This document shows, in pieces, positions 1 to 7,038 of a stretch of 32,908 nucleotides of DNA (within the stretch, counting starts at the first letter, position 1; the number at the start of each line of letters is the position of its first letter). The translations under genes were made by a program, and so were the position numbers. The notes beneath the pieces were generated by a model, which ran no database searches, was not told the origin of the DNA, and saw nothing but the letters and a program-made list of their open reading frames with translations. The stretch lies in assembly GCA_938015295.1 (NCBI GenBank), contig CALLQB010000015.1:1-32908 (forward strand), given 5' to 3'. Origin of the DNA: an uncultured Acidimicrobiales bacterium. Lineage in GTDB: Bacteria; Actinomycetota; Acidimicrobiia; Acidimicrobiales; SHLQ01.

Positions 1-277
1 GACCAAGGAGCCGAAATGGCCCGCTGGCCCGAACTCGCAGAACGGCTCAACATCGATATTTTCATCGCCGATCCGAAATCGCCGTGGCAACGCCCAACCA
101 ACGAGAACAGCAACGCTCACGTACGCCGCTACGTCGGCAAACGGAACCAACCTCAACCTGATCCCAACACGACGGCTACGACAGATCGAACACCGGCTCA
201 ACACCATCCCAAGACCCACCCAAAACTGGCGAACCTCAAACGACATCTACAATCAACATGTCGCGATGACCACCTGA
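1..277 (+). pseudogene. IS30-family transposase, 3' fragment with a frameshift
   Basis: This is the C-terminal end of a DDE transposase; its upstream part lies outside the window. Reading from base 1 gives DQGAEMARWPEL, then IADPKSPWQRPTNENSN, the conserved IS30 block that carries the catalytic Glu (the E of NEN). After about base 141 this frame stops resembling the family. Skipping one base (C142) restores a typical IS30 tail (GKGTNLNL..., RLNTIPRPTQNWRT) ending at TGA 275-277, 47 bp from the response-regulator stop. I therefore read it as a transposase broken by a one-base insertion, although a sequencing error is possible. Family membership is confident from these motifs. Terminal inverted repeats could not be identified because the left end is missing. 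Confidence 0.8.
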
Positions 278-324
278 ACCAACCCAGACCCCGCGTTCTT
301 ACTTTTCGCTGCGTCCGATCAGAA

Positions 325-1026
325 CTACCGGTTCATCTTGTAGCCAAGGCCACGAATCGTCACGATGAGCCCAGGTTGTGTGGGATCTTCTTCGACTTTC
401 GACCGCAACCGCTTGATGTGCACATCGAGGGTCTTGGTGTCGCCGTAGTAGTCGTAGCCCCAGACCCGGTTGATGAGGTCTTGGCGAGTCATGACAAAAC
501 CTGCGTTGGCCATCAACAACGAGAGGAGCTGGAACTCTTTCAACGGCATCTCGATCGACTCACCACCCCGACGCACCTCGTGACGATCTTGATCGAGCTC
601 AATCCCGCCAACACGCATCAGTCCGTCCACCGCAACGGCGGCTTCACTCCCAGCCGTCACCCCGCTCCGCCGCAACACGGTACGCATTCGGGCAATGAGT
701 TCGCGAAGACGATAGGGCTTGGTGATGTAGTCGTCAGCGCCGACTTCGAGCGCAACCACCGCATCAATTTCTTCCGATCGCGCCGACACCATAATCACCG
801 GCGTCTCGCCCTTTGTCCGGATATGGCGGCAAACATCGATGCCAGACATACGCGGGAGCATCACATCGAGCAGGACGATCTGGGGGTTGATGCGATCGAA
901 TATCTCGACCGCACCCTCGCCGTCCTCCGCGAGATGTACCTCAAAGCCCTCTTTGGTCAATGCCTGGCGCAGCCCCTCACGAAAGGCCGGTTCGTCATCG
1001 ACGACCAGCACCACGGTGTCGCTCAA
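325..1026 (-). CDS. regX3: OmpR/PhoB-family response regulator of the phosphate operon (RegX3/PhoP-like)
   Basis: A 233-residue two-component regulator. The receiver domain (about 1-120) has the acidic pair D10/D11, phospho-acceptor D54 in LLDVMLPRMSG, S81 and K103 in ITKPYR. The winged-helix DNA-binding domain (about 135-230) ends with the usual DVHIKRLRSKVE and VTIRGLGYK blocks. It is the last gene of the pst operon, 6 bp after the PhoU-kinase fusion, which is its obvious partner. By family knowledge it should bind PHO-box direct repeats and switch on phosphate-starvation genes; the repeats upstream of pstS are its probable target. The name regX3 follows actinobacterial usage; orthology to Streptomyces PhoP or E. 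coli PhoB cannot be separated here. Confidence 0.93.
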   Translation of the reverse strand: MSDTVVLVVDDEPAFREGLRQALTKEGFEVHLAEDGEGAVEIFDRINPQIVLLDVMLPRMSGIDVCRHIRTKGETPVIMVSARSEEIDAVVALEVGADDYITKPYRLRELIARMRTVLRRSGVTAGSEAAVAVDGLMRVGGIELDQDRHEVRRGGESIEMPLKEFQLLSLLMANAGFVMTRQDLINRVWGYDYYGDTKTLDVHIKRLRSKVEEDPTQPGLIVTIRGLGYKMNR

Positions 1027-1032
1027 GACCGA

Positions 1033-2499
1033 CTACTCAACGGTGGGAGCCTCGACATTGCCGACCTTCGGCAACTGCAACGTAAACGTCGAACCCGCAC
1101 CAGGTTTGGAATCGACCATGACGCGACCGCTGTGGTTGTCAGCGACATGACGCACGATCGACAGGCCAAGACCGGTGCCGCCTGTCTCTCGGCTGCGAGC
1201 ACGATCGACCCGGTAGAACCGCTCGAAGATACGTTCGAGCTCGGGCCGTGCGATACCGACGCCCGTATCGGCAACAGAGATATCGACCAGTTCTACCAGT
1301 GGATCGACGGTGACGGTGACCTGACTACCCGGTTCGGAGTATCTTGCCGCGTTGTCGACGAGGTTAACGAGGGCACGAACAATCTGGCGCTGCTCGCCCT
1401 CGATCTCAACGTTGCTTGGCAGACCTACGACGGCAACTTCGATGCTACGTGCCTCGGCAAACCCTCGGGCCATGTCGACGGCCATCATCACCGTGTCGTC
1501 GAGGCTCACGGTCGTCATGCTGGCTTCGAACTCTTCGAGCCGGGTCAGCTCGAGCAAGTCGTCGATGATGCTTTCCATCCGCAGCGCCTCCTGGTTGAGG
1601 TGCCCAATGAGCCGCACGCGTTCTTCGTCGTTGGCATCGACAAGGGTTTCGGCGAGCAGGACCACCGCACCTACAGGCGTCTTCAGTTCATGGCTCACAT
1701 TGGCGACAAAATCGCGCCGGGTTGCATCGATGCGTCGCTGCTCGCTGATCGAATCGATGACCGCGAGCCCGCGACTACGAATCTGTTCGTCCTCGGGTGA
1801 TTCAGCCGGAACAGAACGGGCGCGCTCCCGATCGGCCCCTTCGCGCTCGGGGGTCCAGCCATCGACGATGTAGCGGATACGTTCGCCAAGGTTTTCTGCA
1901 TGGTCACCGATGCGTTCATAGAAACGGCCAATCAATGCGAACTGCAACGACTGGTGGGGAACCATGTCGCCGTGTTTTGCCTCTTGAATAACTGCCTGGA
2001 TGTAGTCGCGGTGGAGGTCATCAAGAACGTCGTCAAGTTCATCGATCGACTTTGCGAGTTCGGCATCGAGCGCCTCGTGCGCCTCGGCGGACCGTTCGAA
2101 AAGAATCCGTGCCTGCTCGGCCATTCTGACGATGAGGTCGCGAATACGGTCGTCGACCTGCGTTCCTTGCAGGCGGCCGACCGCTTTGGCGATGTTGGTG
2201 CACAGATCGCCGCTCCGTTCAATGTCGGAGTTCATATGCATCGCCGCAACAATCGTCCGAAGATCGCTCGCGACTGGTTGTTCGCGGATGAGCGTCTCGA
2301 TGCAGAGATCTTCGATCTGCTGAGCGATCAGGTCGAATTCATCGTCGGCAAGAATGATGCGATCGGCGCCGGCCACATCACGGCTCAGGAGTACCTCGGT
2401 TACCTCATCAACTCGAGCGGCAACCAGGTTCATCGACTCAAGGAGCAGCCGACGAATCGCGTCGAGCCGCTCGTTGAGTTCTGTGCGGATCTCGTTCAT
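1033..2499 (-). CDS. PhoU-histidine kinase fusion, soluble phosphate-sensor kinase
   Basis: One 488-residue chain joins two proteins that are normally separate. Residues 1 to about 212 are a PhoU domain with both tandem helical-bundle repeats and both metal-type signatures (DIERSGD around 92-98, YERIGDHAEN around 194-203). A charged linker of about 45 residues follows. The kinase core comes next: H-box with H270 in FVANVSHELKTP, N-box N383, G1 box DTGVG from D411, F-box FERFYR near 425 and G2 GGTGLGLS near 440. No transmembrane helix, HAMP or PAS segment is visible, unlike PhoR or SenX3, so it should be cytoplasmic and depend on PhoU contact with PstB for input. The ATG at 2499 was chosen because pstB TGA and this ATG form TGATATG, the same junction as pstC/pstA; a TTG at 2508 would add three residues. 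Confidence 0.92.
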   Translation of the reverse strand: MNEIRTELNERLDAIRRLLLESMNLVAARVDEVTEVLLSRDVAGADRIILADDEFDLIAQQIEDLCIETLIREQPVASDLRTIVAAMHMNSDIERSGDLCTNIAKAVGRLQGTQVDDRIRDLIVRMAEQARILFERSAEAHEALDAELAKSIDELDDVLDDLHRDYIQAVIQEAKHGDMVPHQSLQFALIGRFYERIGDHAENLGERIRYIVDGWTPEREGADRERARSVPAESPEDEQIRSRGLAVIDSISEQRRIDATRRDFVANVSHELKTPVGAVVLLAETLVDANDEERVRLIGHLNQEALRMESIIDDLLELTRLEEFEASMTTVSLDDTVMMAVDMARGFAEARSIEVAVVGLPSNVEIEGEQRQIVRALVNLVDNAARYSEPGSQVTVTVDPLVELVDISVADTGVGIARPELERIFERFYRVDRARSRETGGTGLGLSIVRHVADNHSGRVMVDSKPGAGSTFTLQLPKVGNVEAPTVE

Positions 2500-2500
2500 A

Positions 2501-3394
2501 TCAACCAAACCGGCCAGTTACGTAGGCCTCAGTGCGTTTGTCAGCTGGGTTCGAAAAAATCAACCCGGTGTCGTCGTACTCAACAAGCTTTCCTCGCCGC
2601 TGGCCGGTGCTCTCGTCTGCTTCTGCAGTGAAGAACGCTGTGCGGTCGCTGACTCGGGCTGCTTGTTGCATGTTATGGGTCACGATGACGATCGTGTACT
2701 GATTCTTCATTTCGCGCATGAGTTCCTCGATGGTTCCGGTGGCGATCGGATCGAGCGCAGAGCACGGTTCGTCCATGAGCAACACGTCAGGCTGCACCGC
2801 AATCGCCCGAGCAATACAGAGGCGTTGCTGCTGCCCGCCAGACAACCCCAGAGCCGACTTGTCGAGGCGATCTTTGACTTCTTCCCATAGGCCTGCGCCT
2901 TTCAACGATGTCTCGACGAGCTCGTCGAGATCGCCACCGATACCAGCGATCTTTGGCCCGAAGGCCACGTTGTCGTAGATCGACTTCGGGAACGGGTTCG
3001 GCTTCTGGAATACCATGCCGATGCGTCGACGTACCGCAACCGGATCGACGTCTTCGTGGTACAGATCGATGTCGTGGTACAGCAGCGTGCCTTCAACGCG
3101 GGCAATATCGATGAGATCGTTCATGCGGTTGAAGCATCGCAACACCGTGGATTTGCCGCAGCCAGACGGGCCAATGAACGCAGTGATTTCACGTTCGTAG
3201 ACTTCGAGGCCAACGTCGACAACGGCTCTGAAGTCGCCGTAGTACACGTTGAGATCACGAACCGTGAACACCGTGTCGGGCGTTTCGGCGTTTGCATTCG
3301 TCGGAGTAGTCGTGTTCACCACTGTTGACGGTAGTGCGTCTGGCATCGGAGGTATCTGCTTTGGTTGTTCTGAGCGTTGGACAGGTGCGGTCAT
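2501..3394 (-). CDS. pstB: phosphate ABC transporter ATP-binding protein PstB
   Basis: ATPase of the high-affinity phosphate importer, working on the cytoplasmic face with PstA and PstC. Walker [10 protein letters not shown] (about 75-83), Q-loop Q130, ABC signature LSGGQQQR (184-191) and Walker B VLLMDEP with catalytic E209 are all intact, and the order and spacing match PstB closely. At 297 residues it is about 40 longer than usual because of a low-complexity, Thr/Asn/Pro-rich N-terminus; initiation at Met17 would remove part of it. The gene begins 39 bp after pstA, and its stop codon is followed within one base by the start of the PhoU-kinase, which fits direct PstB-PhoU contact. Confidence 0.97.
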   Translation of the reverse strand: MTAPVQRSEQPKQIPPMPDALPSTVVNTTTPTNANAETPDTVFTVRDLNVYYGDFRAVVDVGLEVYEREITAFIGPSGCGKSTVLRCFNRMNDLIDIARVEGTLLYHDIDLYHEDVDPVAVRRRIGMVFQKPNPFPKSIYDNVAFGPKIAGIGGDLDELVETSLKGAGLWEEVKDRLDKSALGLSGGQQQRLCIARAIAVQPDVLLMDEPCSALDPIATGTIEELMREMKNQYTIVIVTHNMQQAARVSDRTAFFTAEADESTGQRRGKLVEYDDTGLIFSNPADKRTEAYVTGRFG

Positions 3395-3433
3395 GCGTTG
3401 GGTCTTCGCCCGACGAGGACGCCGAGCAAGGCG

Positions 3434-4396
3434 TTATCGCCCGAGCTTTTTGGTGAGCCGGGCCCTCATGATGATGGCTGCGAGGTTGATGGCGAACACC
3501 AATACCAACACAACAACACTGGCCGCAGCAGCATGCCCGGCCCACACATCGGCGGGGAGTTTCGCGAACGTCGCGACGTTCATCGGGAGTGCGGTAAAGG
3601 CACCCTGGAGTTGGTCGAGTTGCCCTTGGAAGCCCGTCGAATAGAACGCAGCAGCGCCGACAACAAGCAACGGGGCTGCCTCACCAAGCGCTCGGGCGAT
3701 CGACAGCACGGCGCCAGTGAGAATGCCCGGCATAGCGGCGGGAAGAACCTGCGTACGAATGACTTCCCACTGGGTGGCGCCGAGCCCGTAGGCGCCTTCA
3801 CGAAGCGTGCTCGGAATCGCTCGGATGGCCTCACTAGCGGTGATGATGATGATCGGCAGCACAAGCAAGGCCAGCGTGAGCCCGGCAGAAATGACCGAGC
3901 TACCACCAGTGATTCCTCGAAGACCCTGCACGAAGACAGCAAGACCGAGAAGTCCGTAGACAATCGATGGAACACCGGCGAGGTTTCGCACCGTGACTTC
4001 GATGAGCCGGGTCAGCTTGGTATCGGACGCATATTCCTCAAGGTACACAGCGGCGCCGATGCCGACCGGGAACGCAACGATCGAAACAATGCCGGCGATC
4101 AAGATGCTGCCGCGGATGCCCTGCGCTACGCCCGCCCTGGCTGGATCGCTCGACGACTTGTTGTTGAGAAAGTCCCAGAACTGGGTCGACAGCACGTCGG
4201 CCGCGTCGATGGCCACGGTGATAAGGACGGCCAGAACCATCGCTCCAGCGATAGCGACCGCAAGGAGAAGCAGACCCAGAAACACCTGTCCGGTGAGGTC
4301 GTCGGAACGGTCGCGTTTGAGTGCATCGAGGGTGAGACGTTTGCCAGCGCCAGTCTTTAGTGGCGACTTGGGCGTGTCAGGAGTCGTTGCAGTCAT
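3434..4396 (-). CDS. pstA: phosphate ABC transporter permease PstA
   Basis: Inner-membrane permease subunit, 320 residues, pairing with PstC. A cytoplasmic N-tail of about 40 residues precedes a first transmembrane helix (FLGLLLLAVAIAGAMVLAVL). The MetI-type domain follows, with conserved blocks AVYLEEYA, NLAGVPSIVYG, and the coupling-helix region EAIRAIPSTLREGAYGLGATQWEV that docks on PstB. The ATG at 4396 is preferred over one 36 bases upstream because it sits one base after the pstC stop (TGATATG), so translation is probably coupled. Length and order are normal for the family. Confidence 0.96.
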   Translation of the reverse strand: MTATTPDTPKSPLKTGAGKRLTLDALKRDRSDDLTGQVFLGLLLLAVAIAGAMVLAVLITVAIDAADVLSTQFWDFLNNKSSSDPARAGVAQGIRGSILIAGIVSIVAFPVGIGAAVYLEEYASDTKLTRLIEVTVRNLAGVPSIVYGLLGLAVFVQGLRGITGGSSVISAGLTLALLVLPIIIITASEAIRAIPSTLREGAYGLGATQWEVIRTQVLPAAMPGILTGAVLSIARALGEAAPLLVVGAAAFYSTGFQGQLDQLQGAFTALPMNVATFAKLPADVWAGHAAAASVVVLVLVFAINLAAIIMRARLTKKLGR

Positions 4397-4397
4397 A

Positions 4398-5834
4398 TCA
4401 GTACACCTGGCGGAATCGGCGGACAATGGCATCGGAGAAAACGTTCAGCAGCAGCGTCATAATGAAGAGCAAGGCGCCGAGGAAATACAGACTTTGAAAG
4501 GCAATTCCTGAGCCAGCGACGCTGTCGGTTCCGGCACCAAGCGACGCCATAGCGGCGGTAATTGTTTGTCCGGGTTCGGTTGGGTTCGCCTCGAAGATCG
4601 CACCACCCGAACCGCCAGCTGCAATGAAGACGACCATCGTTTCGCCGATGGCCCTCGAGACTGCGACGATAATCGCGGCCGAAATACCCGAGAGGGCAGC
4701 GGGGAAAACCACTCGCAGCGCGGTTGTCGCCTTACGGGCGCCGAGTCCATAGCTGGCCTCACGAAGCTCTTTCGGCACGGCTCGCATAGCGTCCTCGGCA
4801 ATCGAGGCAACAATCGGCACCGACAAGATGCCGACGCCAATGCCTGCGCTCAGCAAGCTGAAGATGCCAAAGTCGATGCCAAAGATGCTTCCGCCCGGCT
4901 TCAAGATGTCAGGGCTGATGAACGAAATAGCGAAGAAACCGAGCACCACAGAAGGAATGCTCGCCAAGGTTTCAATCATCGGTTTGACGTAGGTCCGCAC
5001 CTTCGAATTGGCGTATTCAGCGAGATAGATCGCCACACCCAGACCTACAGGTGCGGCAACAAGAATTGCGATGCCGGTGATCCAAAGCGTTCCGACAAAC
5101 AATGTCGCAAGGTCGAACTTATTTCGGCGAGGGAACCAACCAATGTCGGTGAGCAGGCTCCATTCGAACTCTGATGCCGAAACGAATTCCCAGGCTTCGC
5201 TGAAGATGTTCCAAAGAATGAGGACGCTGATAAACACCGACGAAAGGCCGGCGATCAGCATCATGCGGCGCGCCCGGTTGTTCTCGGCGATGCGCTGCGG
5301 GCCGAGCTGAAAGTCGGAGGCTTTGGTGATTTCTGCTAGCGCTGCTGGCCGTTCAAAAGCCAACGACTCGCTGACAACTGTTCCGGCAAGAAGGTCCCAG
5401 GGCGCACGTCCGTCGGGCAGGAAAGCAATCAACAGACCAGCCACTGCAAATAGCGCTACTGCCAGAGCGATGTTGGTCGAGAATGCAAGCACCGGCAGAG
5501 CGATGAGGAAACCAAAGCGGCTCAATTGTCGCACGACCACGCACCAGAAACAGGCGGGGCTGCCATCGGTGTCGGCGATGTAGTGATCGACGTAGGAGCC
5601 GACGGGAGTCTGCGCGGCCGCCCAGTGCCAGCCTTGCCACGCCGCCATGATGATGAAACCAATCCACCAGTTCGACAGGTCGAAGTCCTGAAACGGGCCG
5701 GCCACGAAGTATTCGACAACGGCGACCAAGATGGTGATGACGAGATACAGCGCAACCTCTAGGCCGGCGGCAAATCCGCGAGACCAGATCGAGGGCGGTG
5801 CAGGTCGCCACGCCGGTTTCATGGCGCTACTCAT
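4398..5834 (-). CDS. pstC: RDD domain-PstC fusion, phosphate ABC transporter permease
   Basis: The C-terminal part (about 190-478) is a normal PstC: a first helix at 191-209, the APVGLGVAIYLAEYA block, ETLASIPSVVLGF, and coupling region DAMRAVPKELREASYGLGA. In front of it is an extra segment of about 180 residues with several hydrophobic helices that reads like an RDD family membrane domain: an Arg-containing first helix (SRGFAAGLEVALYL), then TPVGSYVDHYIADTDGSPA, an Arg before the third helix (VVVRQLSRFGF), and the typical closing DGRAPWDLLAGTVV near 141-154. A usual PstC has about 300-340 residues; this has 478. The start overlaps the pstS stop as ATGA. What the RDD part does is unknown; the domain call is by motif recognition. 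Confidence 0.9.
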   Translation of the reverse strand: MSSAMKPAWRPAPPSIWSRGFAAGLEVALYLVITILVAVVEYFVAGPFQDFDLSNWWIGFIIMAAWQGWHWAAAQTPVGSYVDHYIADTDGSPACFWCVVVRQLSRFGFLIALPVLAFSTNIALAVALFAVAGLLIAFLPDGRAPWDLLAGTVVSESLAFERPAALAEITKASDFQLGPQRIAENNRARRMMLIAGLSSVFISVLILWNIFSEAWEFVSASEFEWSLLTDIGWFPRRNKFDLATLFVGTLWITGIAILVAAPVGLGVAIYLAEYANSKVRTYVKPMIETLASIPSVVLGFFAISFISPDILKPGGSIFGIDFGIFSLLSAGIGVGILSVPIVASIAEDAMRAVPKELREASYGLGARKATTALRVVFPAALSGISAAIIVAVSRAIGETMVVFIAAGGSGGAIFEANPTEPGQTITAAMASLGAGTDSVAGSGIAFQSLYFLGALLFIMTLLLNVFSDAIVRRFRQVY

Positions 5835-6901
5835 TCGTACTGTCGGCCCGCAGAACGATTGGCCCAGGTTGCGGCGCTCTTCGCTAGCTCGTCGGCTGGA
5901 AGATCGATGTAGCCAACTGCGCTCACCGATTCGAGTCCGACATCGCTGAGCATGTAGTCGACAAAGTCGGCGACGCCCGGTTGGTTCGCTGCATCATCAA
6001 CGTTGATGTAGGTGTAGAGGAACCGGGCGATGGGAAATTCGGCCGCGGCGATGGTCTCTGCGGTCGGTTCGACACAGTTTCCGCCGTCTTCGATCGAAAC
6101 CGAAAGCAGTTTGGCCCGACCTGCCGCTGCGGATTCTTGGGCGTAGGCAAAACCCACCCAGCCAAGGGAGTACTGGCTCGACTCGATTCCTTCGACGACG
6201 ACGTTGTCGTCGGGGCTTGAGGAGTAATCCGGTCGGACGGTATCGACAAACTCGCGATCCTCGACTTCGATACCCGTCTTACCTTTGGCTACCCCTTCGA
6301 TAACGATCTCGGCAAAGGAGTCGAATGTTCCGGACTCTTCACCCGGACCAAAGACGTCGAGATCGACGTCGGAGAACTCGGTTCCGCCCCAGTCTGAGGT
6401 GATGGCGTTTGCATCGGACCACGAATCGAAGTTGAGAGCTTCTTCGCTCGTCAGGGCGTAAAGGTCGTTGAACGAAACACAGTCGACCAGATCATTTTCG
6501 ACTGAGGTGATGACGCTGATGCCATCGATGCCGCGACGCAGTTCGAGAAAGGTGATGCCGTTGGCTTCGCAGATCTCGATCTCTTCGTCTTTAAACTCGC
6601 GTGAAGCGTTCGCGATCGGCACCTCGCCAGCGCAGAACTTCTTGGCGCCGTCACCGGAACCCGGGCCTTCGACAGCGATCGCTACGCCGGGCGCTATCTC
6701 TTTGAACTGTTCGGCTTGTCGCTGGACGATCGGGAAGACAGTCGACGAGCCCGAGACAAGGAACTCGCCTTCGACCGACGAGCCATCGGTAGCCGCTGGC
6801 GTAGCGGCGACCGACGAGGTGTCGTCACCAATGAGATTGACGAGAGCACCCACCGCTGCGAACACCGCGAGGAGGCCGAGAAGTTTGAACATGCAAGCCA
6901 T
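5831..6901 (-). CDS. pstS: phosphate-binding protein PstS
   Basis: Extracytoplasmic phosphate receptor of the Pst importer, 356 residues. A hydrophobic N-terminal segment (about 5-24) acts as signal peptide or anchor. Binding-site blocks typical of PstS follow: SGSSTVFPI (50-58), EGPGSGDGAKKFCAGEVPIANASR (78-101, oxyanion-binding loop) and GPGEESGTFD (185-194). Unlike most actinobacterial PstS proteins there is no lipobox Cys: where ACGDD would be expected the sequence reads LIGDD. Retention at the membrane may rely on an uncleaved signal segment. It is the first gene of the operon, lies 80 bp downstream of the PHO-box repeats and overlaps pstC by four bases. The start could also be Met4; no clear ribosome-binding site is visible. 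Confidence 0.95.
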   Translation of the reverse strand: MACMFKLLGLLAVFAAVGALVNLIGDDTSSVAATPAATDGSSVEGEFLVSGSSTVFPIVQRQAEQFKEIAPGVAIAVEGPGSGDGAKKFCAGEVPIANASREFKDEEIEICEANGITFLELRRGIDGISVITSVENDLVDCVSFNDLYALTSEEALNFDSWSDANAITSDWGGTEFSDVDLDVFGPGEESGTFDSFAEIVIEGVAKGKTGIEVEDREFVDTVRPDYSSSPDDNVVVEGIESSQYSLGWVGFAYAQESAAAGRAKLLSVSIEDGGNCVEPTAETIAAAEFPIARFLYTYINVDDAANQPGVADFVDYMLSDVGLESVSAVGYIDLPADELAKSAATWANRSAGRQYE

Positions 6902-6980
6902 GCGGGTGGCGTTGCTGGGAGGAAAGGCTTGAGTTTCGATAGGTAAACGGTAATGAAGGCGTTCAAACCTTTGACTTCTG

Positions 6981-7024
6981 CTGAGTAAACAGTCGCCAAC
7001 CCCGAGGTGAACAGGAGGTAAACA
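6981..7024 (-). promoter_or_regulatory. PHO box: 11-bp-spaced direct repeats upstream of pstS
   Basis: Read on the minus strand, four consecutive 11-base units occur: TGTTTACCTCC (7024-7014), TGTTCACCTCG (7013-7003), a degenerate GGGTTGGCGAC (7002-6992) and TGTTTACTCAG (6991-6981). The G(T)TTCACC-type core and exact 11-bp period match the direct-repeat units described for Streptomyces PhoP PHO boxes. A lone extra GTTTACC lies at 6948-6942, out of phase. The site is 80 bp upstream of the pstS start and 18 bp beyond the end of the ligase gene, so it most likely drives the whole pst operon under control of the regulator encoded at its end. The -10 element was not identified with confidence. Confidence 0.8.
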
Positions 7025-7038
7025 GAAACGGCTCAGCT

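Noticed and set aside
16..1800. A 594-codon open frame on the plus strand running from the transposase fragment through two genes
   Set aside because: Only its first 42 or so codons match IS30 transposase. The rest is antisense to the response regulator and PhoU-kinase and has no family resemblance; high-GC codon bias keeps the opposite strand open.
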